Source: Curtobacterium aurantiacum (lineage in GTDB: Bacteria; Actinomycetota; Actinomycetes; Actinomycetales; Microbacteriaceae). Taken from it: a stretch of 64,000 nucleotides of DNA. The notes beneath the pieces were generated by a model. The model was given only the letters and a program-made list of their open reading frames with translations. It had not been told where the DNA came from and ran no database searches. Where the stretch lies: contig NZ_JAHEWN010000011.1 in NCBI RefSeq assembly GCF_018598555.1, forward strand, positions 1 through 64,000, given 5' to 3'. Within the stretch, counting starts at the first letter, position 1. Every line of letters begins with the position of its first letter. The translations under genes and the position numbers were made by a program. This document shows positions 1 to 9,871 of the stretch, piece after piece.

Positions 1-53
1 CGCCGCCGACGGTTCGTGACCGCTCGGCGTCACCCGCGCGACGAGTCGTGACC

Positions 54-102
54 GACGGACGGACTGGAGGCGCGGTGTCAGGCCGCCACGGGCCTCCCGT
101 CC
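54..102. repeat. Type-A palindromic repeat, degenerate copy
   Basis: It begins GACGGACGGACTGGAGGC and ends GGGCCTCCCGTCC, matching the arms of the perfect 48-bp palindrome at 1870-1917, but the centre is mutated. Confidence 0.6.
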
Positions 103-118
103 GGGGCCGGCGAGCGGC

Positions 119-200
119 CACCACACCCCGCTCAGGTCCGCCGAGTGGTCACCACCTGTCTACCGGAGCCGTCGCCGCCGACGGTTCGTGACCAGCCGAC
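119..200. repeat. Type-B dispersed intergenic repeat, copy 1
   Basis: This copy shares the block CACCCCGCTCAGGTCCGCCG followed by AGTGGTCAC with the copy near 26010, and ends in GACGGTTCGTGACC. A further partial right arm (GGTTCGTGACCGCTCGG) lies at 11-27. Other copies are near 8370, 26001 and 57201. They look like REP/BIME-style extragenic palindromes. No transposase is nearby. Confidence 0.7.
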
Positions 201-419
201 GCGTCACCGCGGCGAGCGGCGCGAGCCGCGCCGCGTTGTTCACGCGAACGTAACTCCGGAAACCGCGTGTCGCTGTCGGGGTGTCGGGGGCCGGACGTAC
301 GTTGTCCCCATCGGGCACCGCGCCCGATCGAAGCGGCCACAGTCGGTGCTTCGGGACCCGCTCCGTGGCCGCGTTCGAGGACAGGACCGGGCCCGTCGCG
401 GCCCGGGGATGGAGTGGTC

Positions 420-1775
420 GTGACCTCTCAGAACGTCTCTCGCGGAACACAGCACCAGCACACCGCGGACTCGTCCACATCGGTCGCCCAGCGCACGTAC
501 GTGCTCGACACATCGGTGCTCCTCAGCGATCCGCGGGCCTTGTTCCGCTTCGCCGAACACGCCGTGGTCCTGCCCGTGGTGGTGGTCAGCGAACTCGAGT
601 CGAAGCGCAACGACCCGGAGATCGGGTACTTCGCCCGGCAGGCCCTCCGGCTGCTCGACGAGATGCGCATCGAGCACGAGCGACTCGACTTCCCGATCGC
701 GATCGGCGACGGCGGCTCGTTCCGCGTCGAACTGAACCACTCCAACCAGTCCGTCCTGCCGTCGGGACTGCAGCTCGGCGACAACGACTCCCGCATCCTC
801 GCGGTCGCGTCCAACCTGAAGAACGACGGGCTCGACGTCGTCGTCGTCTCGAAGGACCTGCCGCTGCGGGTCAAGGCGTCCTCGATCGGCATGGCGGCCG
901 AGGAGTACCGCGCCGAACTCGCGGTCGACTCCGGCTACACCGGCATCGCCGACCTGCAGGTCTCCGGTGAGCAGATGGCCGATCTCTACGAGAAAGAGGA
1001 GATCCGATCCGCGAAGCTCGACGGCGTGCCGGTGAACACCGGGGTCGTCATCCACTCCGAGCGCGGATCAGCCCTCGGTCGTGTGCACGTCGCCGGAGCC
1101 GTCGCCCTCGTCCGCGGCGACCGCGAGGTCTTCGGGCTCCGCGGCCGCTCGGCCGAGCAGCGGCTCGCCATCGACGCCCTGCTCGACTCCGAGATCGGCA
1201 TCGTCTCGCTCGGCGGCAGCGCCGGTACGGGCAAGTCTGCGCTCGCCCTGTGCGCCGGACTCGAGGCGGTGCTCGAACGGCAGCAGCACAAGAAGATCAT
1301 GGTGTTCCGGCCGCTGTACGCCGTGGGCGGGCAGGACCTCGGCTTCCTGCCCGGTGACGCCGGCGAGAAGATGAACCCGTGGGCGCAGGCCGTCTACGAC
1401 ACCCTCGGCTCGGTCGTCTCCGACAACGTGCTCGACGAGGTCATCGAGCGCGGCCTGATCGAGGTGCTCCCGCTCACACACATCCGCGGGCGCTCCCTGC
1501 ACGACGCCTTCGTGATCGTCGACGAGGCGCAGTCGCTCGAGCGGAACGTCCTGCTCACGATGCTCTCGCGCATCGGCCAGAACTCGCGGGTGGTGCTCAC
1601 CCACGACGTCGCACAGCGCGACAACCTGCGAGTCGGCCGGCACGACGGGATCGCGTCGGTCATCGAGCGGCTCAAGGGGCACCCGCTGTTCGCGCACGTC
1701 ACGCTGACGCGCTCCGAGCGCTCCGCGATCGCCGCCCTGGTCACGGACCTGCTGGACTCGCCCGACCTGGTGTAG
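420..1775 (+). CDS. PIN domain-PhoH family ATPase
   Basis: This 451-aa protein joins an N-terminal PIN-type nuclease domain ([12 protein letters not shown] near residue 27, acidic residues to about 165) to a C-terminal PhoH ATPase. The Walker A motif GGSAGTGKS is at about residues 265-273 and the Walker B motif VIVDEAQ at about 365-371. PIN-PhoH (YlaK/PhoH2-like) proteins are ATP-dependent RNA-processing enzymes, in some species tied to toxin-antitoxin biology. The GTG at 420 is preferred because GGAG lies five bases upstream; the frame stays open further upstream. The gene faces fumC, with two hairpins between them. Confidence 0.93.
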   Translation: MTSQNVSRGTQHQHTADSSTSVAQRTYVLDTSVLLSDPRALFRFAEHAVVLPVVVVSELESKRNDPEIGYFARQALRLLDEMRIEHERLDFPIAIGDGGSFRVELNHSNQSVLPSGLQLGDNDSRILAVASNLKNDGLDVVVVSKDLPLRVKASSIGMAAEEYRAELAVDSGYTGIADLQVSGEQMADLYEKEEIRSAKLDGVPVNTGVVIHSERGSALGRVHVAGAVALVRGDREVFGLRGRSAEQRLAIDALLDSEIGIVSLGGSAGTGKSALALCAGLEAVLERQQHKKIMVFRPLYAVGGQDLGFLPGDAGEKMNPWAQAVYDTLGSVVSDNVLDEVIERGLIEVLPLTHIRGRSLHDAFVIVDEAQSLERNVLLTMLSRIGQNSRVVLTHDVAQRDNLRVGRHDGIASVIERLKGHPLFAHVTLTRSERSAIAALVTDLLDSPDLV

Positions 1776-1799
1776 CGGGCACTGTCGGGTTTCGCGTTC

Positions 1800-1839
1800 A
1801 GCGACAGGTCACGCGCTCGGGGGCGCGTGACCTGTCGCT
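1800..1839. terminator. Perfect 17-bp hairpin between phoH and fumC
   Basis: Arms 1800-1816 and 1823-1839 (AGCGACAGGTCACGCGC and its exact complement) flank a 6-nt loop. It lies just after the PhoH stop and before the type-A palindrome. There is no U tract, so it may act as a stabiliser or bidirectional terminator. Confidence 0.6.
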
Positions 1840-1869
1840 CAGCGCGTGAGGCGGGTCGAGCCGCCATCT

Positions 1870-1917
1870 GACGGACGGGAGGCCCGGTGCCAGCTGGCAC
1901 CGGGCCTCCCGTCCGTC
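1870..1917. repeat. Type-A palindromic repeat, perfect 48-bp copy (terminator-like)
   Basis: This is a perfect, loopless 48-bp palindrome. It starts GACGGACGGGAGGCCCGGTG, is centred on CAGCTG, and ends in the exact complement. It lies between the convergent phoH and fumC genes. Near-identical copies occur at 46469-46516 and 63660-63707, with diverged or half copies at 54, 24172 and 27953. Its position at gene ends suggests a bidirectional terminator, but the repetition suggests a mobile or gene-converted element. Confidence 0.85.
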
Positions 1918-1942
1918 CTGGGGGTGCGTCAGGAGCGTCGCG

Positions 1943-3346
1943 CTAGTTCGGGTGGGTCATGCTGAGGACGTCGAGGGCCTCGTCGAGCTGCGCCTCGGTC
2001 ACCTCGCCGCGCTCGACGTGGCCGAGGGCGACGACGGCTTCGCGGACGGTGATCCCCTCGGCGACGGCGTACTTCGCGACCTTGGCGGCGGCCTCGTACC
2101 CGATGACGCGGTTGAGCGGGGTGACGATCGACGGCGACGACTCGGCGAACGCGCGGGCACGCTCGAGGTTCGCCTGCAGCCCGTCGATGGTCTTGTCCGC
2201 GAGCACGCGCGAGCTGTTCGCCAGCAGGCGGATCGACTCGAGCAGCGCCGTGCCCATCACCGGGATGGCGACGTTGAGCTCGAACGCGCCAGAGGCACCG
2301 GCCCAGGCGATGGTGGCGTCGTTGCCGATGACCCGCGCGCCGACCATCAGGGTGGCCTCGGGGATCACCGGGTTCACCTTGCCGGGCATGATCGAGGAAC
2401 CGGGCTGCAGGTCGGGGATGTGCAGCTCGCCCAGGCCGGTGTTCGGGCCGGACCCCATCCAGCGCAGGTCGTTGTTGATCTTCGTCAGGCTGACGGCGAG
2501 CACCTTGAGGGCACCGGACGCCTCGACCAGGGCATCGCGCGCGCCCTGCGCCTCGAAGTGGTCGACGGCCTCGGTGATCGGCAGGTCGGTGTCGCTCGCG
2601 AGCTGGGCGATGACCCGCTGCGGGAAGCCCTTCGGGGTGTTGATGCCGGTGCCGACCGCGGTGCCACCGAGCGGGACCTCGGCGACGCGGGGGAGCGTGG
2701 CCTGCACACGCTCGATGCCGAGGCGGATCTGGCGGGCGTAGCCGCCGAACTCCTGGCCGAGGGTGACCGGGGTGGCGTCCATCAGGTGCGTGCGGCCGGA
2801 CTTCACGGCGTCCGCCCAGAGCGTGGCCTTCGCCTCGAGCGACTCGGCCAGGTGCTCGAGCGCGGGCACGAGGGTGCGGAGGAGCGCTTCGGTGACGGCG
2901 ACGTGCACCGAGGTGGGGAAGACGTCGTTCGACGACTGCGAAGCGTTGACGTGGTCGTTCGGGTGCACCGCCGAGCCCGCGATGTCGGACGCCAGTGTCG
3001 CGAGCACCTCGTTCATGTTCATGTTCGACGAGGTGCCGCTGCCGGTCTGGTACACGTCGACCGGGAACTGGTCGTGGTGCTGACCGCCGATGATCAGGTC
3101 GGCCGCGCCGGCGATGGCGTCGGCGACGGCGGGCTCGACGATGCCGAGTTCGCCGTTCACGATCGCCGCCGCGCGCTTGATGCGTGCGAGCGCCACGATC
3201 TGCGCCGACTCGAGCCCGGTGCCCGAGATGGGGAAGTTCTCGACGGCGCGCTGGGTCTGGGCACGGTAGAGCGCCGACTTCGGCACCCGGACCTCGCCCA
3301 TGGTGTCGTGCTCGATGCGGAACTCGGTCGGGGTGGTGTCGGTCAC
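1943..3346 (-). CDS. fumC: Class II fumarate hydratase
   Basis: This 467-aa enzyme interconverts fumarate and L-malate in the TCA cycle. It belongs to the iron-independent fumarase/aspartase superfamily and should be a homotetramer. Visible signatures are [11 protein letters not shown] (about residue 102), [14 protein letters not shown] (about 130), the [10 protein letters not shown] loop and the family signature [11 protein letters not shown] near residue 320. Length is normal for class II fumarases. The start is a GTG with an AGGAAGGA tract upstream. A carbonic anhydrase gene follows on the same strand in the upstream direction. Confidence 0.97.
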   Translation of the reverse strand: MTDTTPTEFRIEHDTMGEVRVPKSALYRAQTQRAVENFPISGTGLESAQIVALARIKRAAAIVNGELGIVEPAVADAIAGAADLIIGGQHHDQFPVDVYQTGSGTSSNMNMNEVLATLASDIAGSAVHPNDHVNASQSSNDVFPTSVHVAVTEALLRTLVPALEHLAESLEAKATLWADAVKSGRTHLMDATPVTLGQEFGGYARQIRLGIERVQATLPRVAEVPLGGTAVGTGINTPKGFPQRVIAQLASDTDLPITEAVDHFEAQGARDALVEASGALKVLAVSLTKINNDLRWMGSGPNTGLGELHIPDLQPGSSIMPGKVNPVIPEATLMVGARVIGNDATIAWAGASGAFELNVAIPVMGTALLESIRLLANSSRVLADKTIDGLQANLERARAFAESSPSIVTPLNRVIGYEAAAKVAKYAVAEGITVREAVVALGHVERGEVTEAQLDEALDVLSMTHPN

Positions 3347-3426
3347 GTCGTCGTGGTCCTTCCTAGGATGCTCGCCGGTCGCGGTCGCGGTCGCGCCGGC
3401 CCGTGCCTGCGCCCCGGGGTCGCCGG

Positions 3427-3498
3427 GGCGGTCGTCGTCGGGGTCGGTCTTCGTCGGGTTGGTCGTCGTCTGGATCGGTCGTCGTCGGGTCGGTCAGA
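3427..3498. repeat. Degenerate GTC-rich short repeats
   Basis: GGTCGTCGTC recurs at 3430, 3461 and 3477 within a GTC/GGT-rich stretch between fumC and the carbonic anhydrase gene. It overlaps the stop of the latter. This looks like slippage-prone low-complexity DNA rather than a defined element. Confidence 0.5.
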
Positions 3499-4108
3499 CC
3501 TGGCCGACGACGGTGTCGATGGTGACCTCTCCGGTGGCGAGGTCGTAGGTCGCCCCGACGACGGCCAATCTACCCTCGGCGATCGCGTCGGAGACCGCGC
3601 CGGAGCGCTCGATCACCTGGCGGAGGGTGGCCTCGAGGTGCGCGGCGCCGACGGCTTCCTGCGGGAGCTCGGCGTCCGTGAGCCGGACCTTCTCGACGCT
3701 CGGGGCGATGGCGTCGACGAGGGCCTGCAGGTGCGGGGCGGGGACGGGCTCACCGGAGCGCGCGGCCGCGACGGCGCCGCAGCCGGTGTGGCGGAGCACG
3801 ACGACCAGGGGCGTGCCCAGGGCGACGACGGCGAACTCGATCGAGCCGAGCACGACGTCTTCGACGATCTGGCCGGCGTTGCGGATGGCGAACAGGTCAC
3901 CGATGCCGGCGTCGAAGACGTGCTCGAACGGCACCCGTGAGTCCGAGCAGCCGAGGACGGTCGCGAACGGCGACTGCGAGCCCTCCAGCTCGGTACGGCG
4001 GTCCGGGTCCACGCGGCCCATCCGGCGCTTGTCGGCGGCGAAGCGGGCGTTGCCGTCGACGAGCAGGCGCAGGGCGTCGGACGGGGTGGAGGCGGCGCGG
4101 TCGGGCAT
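3494..4108 (-). CDS. Beta-class carbonic anhydrase
   Basis: This 204-aa enzyme should catalyse reversible hydration of CO2 to bicarbonate. The beta-class zinc site is visible as CSDSRVP (Cys and Asp/Arg dyad) and HTGCG (His and Cys) about 55 residues later. The ATG at 4108 is chosen because GAGGAG lies six to seven bases upstream; the reading frame is open much further upstream but without family similarity. It neighbours fumC, and bicarbonate supply to anaplerotic carboxylation is a plausible but unproven link. Confidence 0.93.
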   Translation of the reverse strand: MPDRAASTPSDALRLLVDGNARFAADKRRMGRVDPDRRTELEGSQSPFATVLGCSDSRVPFEHVFDAGIGDLFAIRNAGQIVEDVVLGSIEFAVVALGTPLVVVLRHTGCGAVAAARSGEPVPAPHLQALVDAIAPSVEKVRLTDAELPQEAVGAAHLEATLRQVIERSGAVSDAIAEGRLAVVGATYDLATGEVTIDTVVGQV

Positions 4109-4206
4109 GGGACTCCTCGGTTCGGATGGGACGCGGTCGGGGCAGATGCGGTAGCGGGCAGGTGCGGTGGGGACGGGTGCGGCGGGTCGGTTCCCGTCGC
4201 CGTCGG

Positions 4207-4842
4207 CTACTCGGTCAGTTGTCGGGCGACGGCGGTCGCGACGGTCCGGAACGCCTTGTCGTCGGCGGTGCCGGAGAGCACGATCGTGTTCTTGCCGAAG
4301 GTCGAGACGAGCGAGTACGCGTGGTTGCCGGCGTCGGTGCCCTCGGCACGGCGGTCGTAGACGGTCCACTCCGTGTCGCCGATGGTGCGGTCACCGGTGG
4401 ACGGGCGCTGGTCGAGCTGGTTCGACACCCACGAGGCGTTGGCGTCGATGCCCTGCTGCAGGCCGAGGTACTGCTTGTCCGGCGTCACGAAGCCGACGGT
4501 CCAGACGTCCACACCGTCGTTGGTCTTGCTCGCGAAGTCGGCACGGTTCGCGCTGTAGCCGTCGGGCAGCGGCGGAGCCACCAGCGTGACGTCGTCGACC
4601 TGCGCCTTCGCCGCGATCTGCTGGTAGTCGACCGTGCGGTCCACGGCGGTGTCGGGTCGGACCACGACGGCCACCAGGAACAGCACGATGCCGAGCGAGG
4701 CGATGAGCGCGAGGACCAGGTTGAACGCGGTCTGGTGCTGCCGGCGGGCGGTGCGGGCGGCGTCCTTGCGGGCCCAGGTCTCCTCCGGCGTCTCGGCGCG
4801 ACCGAGCTCGGCGACGATCGGCCGGCCGTTCGGGTCGGTCAT
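4207..4842 (-). CDS. DUF4245 family membrane-anchored protein
   Basis: This 211-aa protein has a short N-terminal cytoplasmic part, one transmembrane segment (about residues 38-61, [20 protein letters not shown]) and an extracytoplasmic domain of about 145 residues typical of the actinobacterial DUF4245 family. No catalytic motif is visible and the function is unknown. Its ATG overlaps the xseB stop by four bases, so it is translationally coupled to xseB. The neighbourhood with xseAB is common in actinobacteria. Confidence 0.85.
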   Translation of the reverse strand: MTDPNGRPIVAELGRAETPEETWARKDAARTARRQHQTAFNLVLALIASLGIVLFLVAVVVRPDTAVDRTVDYQQIAAKAQVDDVTLVAPPLPDGYSANRADFASKTNDGVDVWTVGFVTPDKQYLGLQQGIDANASWVSNQLDQRPSTGDRTIGDTEWTVYDRRAEGTDAGNHAYSLVSTFGKNTIVLSGTADDKAFRTVATAVARQLTE

Positions 4843-5084
4843 CGGCCGGAGCCGTCCTGGGCGTCGCTGGCTGCACGTGCCGCGTCGAGCCGCGCGCGGG
4901 CACCGACGAGCCACTCTTCGCACCGGGCGGCGAGGGCTTCGCCCCGCTCCCACAGCGCGAGCGAACGCTCGAGGGTCGCGGAGCCCTGTTCGAGCTCGCT
5001 CACGACGCGGACGAGTTCGTCGCGGGCCGCTTCGTAGCTCAGCGACTGGACGTCGGTCTGCTCGGGTTCTTGCTGGGATGGCAC
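4839..5084 (-). CDS. xseB: Exodeoxyribonuclease VII small subunit
   Basis: This 81-aa protein is the small subunit of exonuclease VII, which degrades single-stranded DNA from both ends together with XseA. The family core is visible: [19 protein letters not shown], then [14 protein letters not shown], forming two helices. The tail is Ala/Asp-rich. It lies 68 bp downstream of xseA on the same strand and overlaps the DUF4245 gene by 4 bp. Confidence 0.95.
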   Translation of the reverse strand: MPSQQEPEQTDVQSLSYEAARDELVRVVSELEQGSATLERSLALWERGEALAARCEEWLVGARARLDAARAASDAQDGSGR

Positions 5085-5152
5085 GGGTCGATCCTACCGA
5101 GCGTCCACCGACGATCCGCCGCCCGGACCCAGGCTGTGGAGAACACCCGTGG

Positions 5153-6388
5153 TCAGGAGCCGTCCGGGCCGGGACCGTCCGGTTCGAGCGTGCCGGTGGC
5201 CGTACCGGCACCGAGCGTGACGTGCACGGGTGTCACTCCGGACAGGTCGTCGGTGCCCCGGACGACGCCGCCGTCGGCCCGCTGCACGATGGCGTACCCG
5301 CGGCGCAGGGTGTCGCGCGGCGAGAGCGCCCGGAGCCGGGCGGTCAGGTGCCCGACCTCGGAGTGCCCGCGCTCGAGTCGGCGGTCGAGCAGCTCGCGGG
5401 CACGGGACAGGTCACGGGCGACCTCTTCCGCGCGGGTGTCGACGAGCCACGCGGTCGACGCCAGGGCCGGCCGGGACCGCAGCGCGGCGAGCCGGTCGGC
5501 CTCCACCGACAGGGTGTGCGAGAGCCGGAGCCCGAGTCGCGCACGGGCCGCCCGGACGTTGGCGAGTTCCTCGGCGACGTCGGGCACGACCCGCTTGGCG
5601 GCATCCGTCGGGGTCGAGGCGCGCAGGTCGGCGACCTCGTCGAGGATCGGCCGGTCGGCCTCGTGCCCGATCGCCGACACGATCGGGGTCGACGCGGACG
5701 CCGCAGCACGGACGAGCCCCTCGTCGCTGAAGCCGAGCAGGTTCTGGAAGTCGCCGCCGCCGCGGGCGATGATGATGACGTCGACCTCGGGGTCGGCATC
5801 GAGCTCGAGGATCGCCGCCGTGACCTCGCCCACGGTCCGTTCGCCCTGCACCGCGGTGTGCACGGTGCGGAACTCCACCTGGGGCCACCGCAGCTGGGCG
5901 TTCCGCTTGACGTCCTTCTCGGCGTCGGAGTCCTTGCCGGTGATCAGGCCGATGCGGTGCGGCAGGAAGGGCAGGCGCTTCTTGCGGGACGGGTCGAACA
6001 GCCCTTCCTCGGCGAGGGTGCGACGGAGCCGCTCGAGGCGTTCGAGCAGGTCACCGAGCCCGACGTGCTTCATCTCGACGACCTGCATGGTCAGCGAGCC
6101 GCCCTTGACCCAGTAGTTCGGCTTGAGCGCGGCGACGACCCGGTCGCCCTGCTTGATGTCCGCGGGCACCCGGGAGCGCACGCTCGACCAGATGGAGAAC
6201 GACACGGTGGCGTCGACCTCGACGTCCTTGAGCTTGCCGTACACGTTGCCGCCGGCGACGTTCCACTGCGTGATCTCGCCCTCGACCCAGGCGGTGCCGA
6301 GCCGGTCGATCCAGTCGCGGAGCTTCGCGCCGAGGAGCGCCACCGGCCACGGGTTGTCGGCCGTCGGCGGGCCCTGTTCGATCGCCAT
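5153..6388 (-). CDS. xseA: Exodeoxyribonuclease VII large subunit
   Basis: This 411-aa catalytic subunit has an N-terminal OB-fold DNA-binding region ([20 protein letters not shown], about residues 37-56) and the exonuclease VII core with [13 protein letters not shown] (about 158) and [13 protein letters not shown] (about 210), followed by a helical C-terminal region. Length is typical for actinobacteria. It heads a minus-strand unit with xseB and the DUF4245 gene and is divergent from ispH, with 126 bp between the two starts. Confidence 0.96.
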   Translation of the reverse strand: MAIEQGPPTADNPWPVALLGAKLRDWIDRLGTAWVEGEITQWNVAGGNVYGKLKDVEVDATVSFSIWSSVRSRVPADIKQGDRVVAALKPNYWVKGGSLTMQVVEMKHVGLGDLLERLERLRRTLAEEGLFDPSRKKRLPFLPHRIGLITGKDSDAEKDVKRNAQLRWPQVEFRTVHTAVQGERTVGEVTAAILELDADPEVDVIIIARGGGDFQNLLGFSDEGLVRAAASASTPIVSAIGHEADRPILDEVADLRASTPTDAAKRVVPDVAEELANVRAARARLGLRLSHTLSVEADRLAALRSRPALASTAWLVDTRAEEVARDLSRARELLDRRLERGHSEVGHLTARLRALSPRDTLRRGYAIVQRADGGVVRGTDDLSGVTPVHVTLGAGTATGTLEPDGPGPDGS

Positions 6389-6501
6389 GTCGCTCCTTGT
6401 CCTGCTGAGACGTCCATCGTGCCCGAGACCGGTGACAGGGGACGGCCGTCGTGTTCTCCACAGGTCCCCCGCGCGCCCAGGTCGCGTGCGTGCTGCTCAC
6501 C

Positions 6502-6507
6502 TATCAT
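6502..6507 (+). promoter_or_regulatory. -10 element TATCAT for a leaderless ispH transcript
   Basis: TATCAT ends seven bases before the ispH GTG and no Shine-Dalgarno sequence is visible. This arrangement fits a leaderless mRNA, which is common in actinobacteria. It is inferred from position only. Confidence 0.5.
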
Positions 6508-6514
6508 CGGGGAC

Positions 6515-7579
6515 GTGACGATCACCAACGGCCACACGGTCCCGCTCGCCCCGCCGCGTGTGCACGCGGCACGGGGCCGACTGCGTGACGAACCGGTCGC
6601 CGGGCCCAAGAAGGTGCTGCTCGCGGCGCCCCGTGGCTACTGCGCCGGGGTGGATCGAGCGGTCGTCGCGGTCGAGAAGGCACTGGAGCAGTACGGCGAG
6701 CCCGTCTACGTCCGCAAGCAGATCGTCCACAACGTGCACGTGGTGTCGACGCTCGAACAGCGCGGTGCCGTCTTCGTCGACGACGTGGCCGAGGTACCCC
6801 GAGGTTCGCACGTCGTCTTCAGCGCACACGGCGTCTCCCCGGCCGTCGTCGCCGGTGCGGCCGAGCGCGACCTGCACGCCATCGACGCCACCTGCCCCCT
6901 CGTCACGAAGGTCCACCGCGAAGCCACCCGGTTCGCCAAGGCCGAGCGCACCATCATCCTGATCGGGCACGCCGGTCACGAAGAGGTGGAGGGCACGATG
7001 GGGCACGCCCCGGAACGCACCATCCTGGTCAACGGCCCGGCCGACGTCGCCGCGCTCGAGGTCGCCGATCCGGACAACCTCGTCTGGCTGTCGCAGACCA
7101 CGCTGAGCGTCGACGAGACGATGGAGACCGTGCGGCTGCTCCGTGAGAAGTTCCCCGCCATCCAGGACCCGCCGTCGGACGACATCTGCTACGCCACGCA
7201 GAACCGCCAGGTCGCGATCAAGAAGGTCGCCCCCGGTGCCGACCTGGTGATCGTGGTCGGCTCCGCGAACTCGTCGAACAGCGTCCGCCTGGTCGAGGTC
7301 GCGCTCGAGCACGGTGCCCGCGCCGCCCACCGCGTCGACTACGCGGAAGAGATCCAGCAGGAGTGGCTCGACGGCGTCGAGACCATCGGCGTCACGAGCG
7401 GTGCGTCCGTGCCGGAAGAGCTCGTGGCCGAGGTGCTCGAGCAGCTCGCCGACGCCGGGTACGCCGCCGTCGAAGAAGTCGTCACCGCGCACGAAGACCT
7501 GATGTTCTCGCTCCCCAAGGAGCTCCGCACCGACGCCTCGGGCAACCCGACGCGCGCGCTCGGCGGGCGCCGGGCATGA
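6515..7579 (+). CDS. ispH: 4-hydroxy-3-methylbut-2-enyl diphosphate reductase
   Basis: This 354-aa [4Fe-4S] enzyme performs the last step of the MEP pathway, giving IPP and DMAPP. The three cluster cysteines are visible in [15 protein letters not shown] and ICYATQNRQ, and the catalytic Glu region in [11 protein letters not shown]. The C-terminal [12 protein letters not shown] is also typical. The GTG at 6515 gives an N-terminus about 25 residues longer than the conserved core. The DUF6264 gene starts inside its stop codon. Confidence 0.96.
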   Translation: MTITNGHTVPLAPPRVHAARGRLRDEPVAGPKKVLLAAPRGYCAGVDRAVVAVEKALEQYGEPVYVRKQIVHNVHVVSTLEQRGAVFVDDVAEVPRGSHVVFSAHGVSPAVVAGAAERDLHAIDATCPLVTKVHREATRFAKAERTIILIGHAGHEEVEGTMGHAPERTILVNGPADVAALEVADPDNLVWLSQTTLSVDETMETVRLLREKFPAIQDPPSDDICYATQNRQVAIKKVAPGADLVIVVGSANSSNSVRLVEVALEHGARAAHRVDYAEEIQQEWLDGVETIGVTSGASVPEELVAEVLEQLADAGYAAVEEVVTAHEDLMFSLPKELRTDASGNPTRALGGRRA

Positions 7580-8328
7580 GCGGGGCGGACGGCTGGTCCT
7601 CGGTCCCGCGTCGCGACCCGGCGCACCACGACGACGGGGCCGGTGCCGGCCAGGAGGCCCGGGGTGCGTCCCCGACGTCGGCCGCCGGCAACGCGAAAGG
7701 TCGGCCCCAGGGCCGTCCCGCCCCCGGGTACGGCGAGTACGCGCCAGAGGGGTGGGTGAACCCGGTCCTCGTCGAGCAGGAACGCCAGGAGCGGGAGCAA
7801 CAGGCTCGGGAGCTCCGTGAGCAGGCTGCCGCCCAGGGGAGGCGGGACGGTGCTCCAGGCAACGCTGCTGGCGGCATGCGCTCCGGGGGCGTTCCCTCTG
7901 GTGGTGCCCCGTCCGGTGGTGTCGCCGGCGGCCAGCGGTCGGTGCCGCGCAGCCGGTTCGGTCGCACGCCCGGCGACTTCGTGCTCACCGTCGGGCTGCT
8001 CGCCTTCGGGCTCGTCTCGGTGGTGCAGTCGCTGTCCGTCAGTCAGGTCGCCTCGACCGTCCGGCAGACCCTCGAGACCCAGTACACGGCGCTGAACGAC
8101 CCGAGCGCCCTGAGCGGGGCCGCCGCGGTCGCCGCCATCACGAACGTCGTGGTCTTCGCCCTGGTGGCCTGGTGGTCGATCCGGCGGCTCCGCGCACGGA
8201 AGCGCACGTTCTGGGTGCCGCTGCTCGGTGCGGTCGTCGCCACGCTCGTGAGCACGATCGCGTTCGTCGTCGTCGTGACGCAGGACCCGGCCTTCGTCGA
8301 CTTCGTGCTGCGCCAGTCCGGAGCCTGA
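7576..8328 (+). CDS. DUF6264 family membrane protein
   Basis: This 250-aa protein begins with about 130 residues of disordered Gly/Pro/Ala/Arg-rich sequence containing a charged helix ([17 protein letters not shown], about 62-78). A C-terminal membrane domain follows, with about three hydrophobic segments ([53 protein letters not shown]). This resembles the DUF6264 family of Microbacteriaceae; function unknown. It overlaps the ispH stop by 4 bp. Confidence 0.8.
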   Translation: MSGADGWSSVPRRDPAHHDDGAGAGQEARGASPTSAAGNAKGRPQGRPAPGYGEYAPEGWVNPVLVEQERQEREQQARELREQAAAQGRRDGAPGNAAGGMRSGGVPSGGAPSGGVAGGQRSVPRSRFGRTPGDFVLTVGLLAFGLVSVVQSLSVSQVASTVRQTLETQYTALNDPSALSGAAAVAAITNVVVFALVAWWSIRRLRARKRTFWVPLLGAVVATLVSTIAFVVVVTQDPAFVDFVLRQSGA

Positions 8329-8369
8329 CGCTTGGCCGCCCGGCTGTAGGCGTCGTCGGGTGCCGCATG

Positions 8370-8489
8370 CCGAGTGGTCGCAACACGCCGCGAGCCCATC
8401 GCCGAGTGGTCACGAAGTGTCGTCCGGCTTCGGCGCGAACGACAGCTCGTGACCACTCGGCGGGTGCGCGCGGGGAGTCGTGACCACCC
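8370..8489. repeat. Type-B dispersed intergenic repeat, copy 2
   Basis: Inverted arms CCGAGTGGTCACGA (from 8402) and TCGTGACCACTCGG (ending 8460) enclose a second inner pair (GTGTCGT / ACGACAG) and a short loop. Extra half arms (CGAGTGGTCG at 8371, AGTCGTGACCACC at 8476) extend it. It separates the convergent DUF6264 and M18 peptidase genes, and may double as a bidirectional terminator. Confidence 0.75.
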
Positions 8490-8506
8490 CAGCCAGCGGC
8501 CGGAGG

Positions 8507-9766
8507 TCAGCTGGCCAGGAAGGCGGCGACCGCTCCGTGCAGGGCGGCCAGGTCGTCGACGTGCACGAGCTCCCGGATCGAGTGCATCGACAGCAGCCCG
8601 ACACCGATGTCGATCGTCGGGATCCCGAGCCGGGTCGCCGCGATCGGGCCGATGGTCGAGCCGCCGGGGATCGTGTTCACGTTCACGAACGGCTGCCACG
8701 GCACACCGGCGGTCTCGCACGCGGCTGCCCAGACGGCCTCGCCCTTCGCCTCGGTCATGTAGCGCTGGTTCGCGCTGATCTTCAGCAGCGGTCCGGCTCC
8801 GGGGCGCGGACGGTTCGTCGGGTCGTGCTTCTCCGGCTGGTTCGGGTGCACCAGGTGCCCGGCGTCGCTCGACAGCAGCCACGACGCACGGAACGCCCGG
8901 GCGGCCTCGGAGCGGGTGGCGCCGAGGCCCTCCTGCACACGGCCGAGGACGTCCTCGAGGAACGGACCTCCGGCACCGGACGGCGTCGACGACCCGATCT
9001 CCTCGTGGTCGAACGCCGCGAACACCGGGATGTGGTCACCGTCGGTCGGAGCGTCCACGATGCCCCGGAGTCCGGCGTGCACGCTCGTCAGGTTGTCCAT
9101 CCGGCCGGACGCGAGGAACTCCCGCTCGATGCCGATCCGGGCCGGCGTCTGGGTGTCGGCGAGGAACAGGTCCCACGACACCGCACCGTCGCCGAGTCGG
9201 GCACGCAGCCACTCCACGACGGAGGTCCCGCCGGCGTCGCCGTCCACCCCGACGATCGGCAGCGTGTGGCGCTGGCGGTCGATCTCCTTGCCGTCGTTGA
9301 CCCCGCGGTCCAGGTGGATGGCGAGGTTCGGGATCCGGGCGACGGCGTCGGTGCTGACCAGCCGGACGGTGCCGTCGGCGTCGACGACCCGCCCGGCGAT
9401 CCGCAGGTCGCGGTCGAACCAGGTCGACAGGAGGGCACCGCCGTAGACCTCGACGCCCAGCTGCTCCCAGCCGCCGGTGCGGACACCGGGGTTCGGCTTC
9501 ACGCGGAAGCCGGGGGAGTCGGTGTGGGCACCGAGGATCCGGAACGGGGTCGTCGGTCCGGCACCGTCGGGCAGCCGCCACGCGATGACGGCACCGTCGC
9601 GGACGACCACGTAGGCGCCGGGCTCGGTCGGCCAGGCGTCGAGCTCGGACAGCTCGGTGAACCCGGCTGCGACGAGCCGGTCGCGGGCGGCCGCTGCCGC
9701 GTGGAACGCGGTGGGCGACTCGGTGACGAACTGGGCGAACTCGGAGGCGATGGCGTCGACGGTCAC
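8507..9766 (-). CDS. M18 family aminopeptidase
   Basis: This 419-aa cytosolic metallo-aminopeptidase belongs to the M18 family, which removes N-terminal (often acidic) residues and is dodecameric with two metals per subunit. Metal and catalytic motifs are visible: GAHTDSPGF (about residue 94), FDHEEIGSST (about 247), DAGHLVHPNQPEKHD (about 307) and MHSIREL near the C-terminus. Length is typical. The start is a GTG at 9766. It lies downstream of fba on the same strand, with the fba terminator between them. Confidence 0.95.
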   Translation of the reverse strand: MTVDAIASEFAQFVTESPTAFHAAAAARDRLVAAGFTELSELDAWPTEPGAYVVVRDGAVIAWRLPDGAGPTTPFRILGAHTDSPGFRVKPNPGVRTGGWEQLGVEVYGGALLSTWFDRDLRIAGRVVDADGTVRLVSTDAVARIPNLAIHLDRGVNDGKEIDRQRHTLPIVGVDGDAGGTSVVEWLRARLGDGAVSWDLFLADTQTPARIGIEREFLASGRMDNLTSVHAGLRGIVDAPTDGDHIPVFAAFDHEEIGSSTPSGAGGPFLEDVLGRVQEGLGATRSEAARAFRASWLLSSDAGHLVHPNQPEKHDPTNRPRPGAGPLLKISANQRYMTEAKGEAVWAAACETAGVPWQPFVNVNTIPGGSTIGPIAATRLGIPTIDIGVGLLSMHSIRELVHVDDLAALHGAVAAFLAS

Positions 9767-9804
9767 CCGCCCATCGTGGCACGCGGTGGAGGTGACCAGA
9801 CGCA

Positions 9805-9837
9805 GAACGGGGCACGTCCGTCGGACGCACCCCGTTC
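9805..9837 (-). terminator. fba terminator hairpin
   Basis: GAACGGGG (9805-9812) pairs with CCCCGTTC (9830-9837), with an inner GTCC/GGAC pair. It sits 35 bp after the fba stop on the minus strand, between fba and the M18 gene. Confidence 0.65.
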
Positions 9838-9871
9838 CTCCAGGCCGGTGGACCCGACCGGACCGACCTGC

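Larger units (their letters stand above)
1..419. other. Intergenic region upstream of the PhoH gene, filled with repeats
   Basis: No convincing gene lies in this stretch. It contains pieces of both dispersed repeat families of this window: type-B arms at about 1-50 and 119-200, and a degenerate copy of the palindromic type-A hairpin at 54-102. The remainder (200-419) is plain GC-rich DNA that should hold the PhoH promoter, but no clear -35/-10 pair stands out. Confidence 0.6.

Noticed and set aside
3427..3498. A functional minisatellite or regulatory repeat
   Set aside because: Units are irregular in length and overlap the end of a coding sequence.
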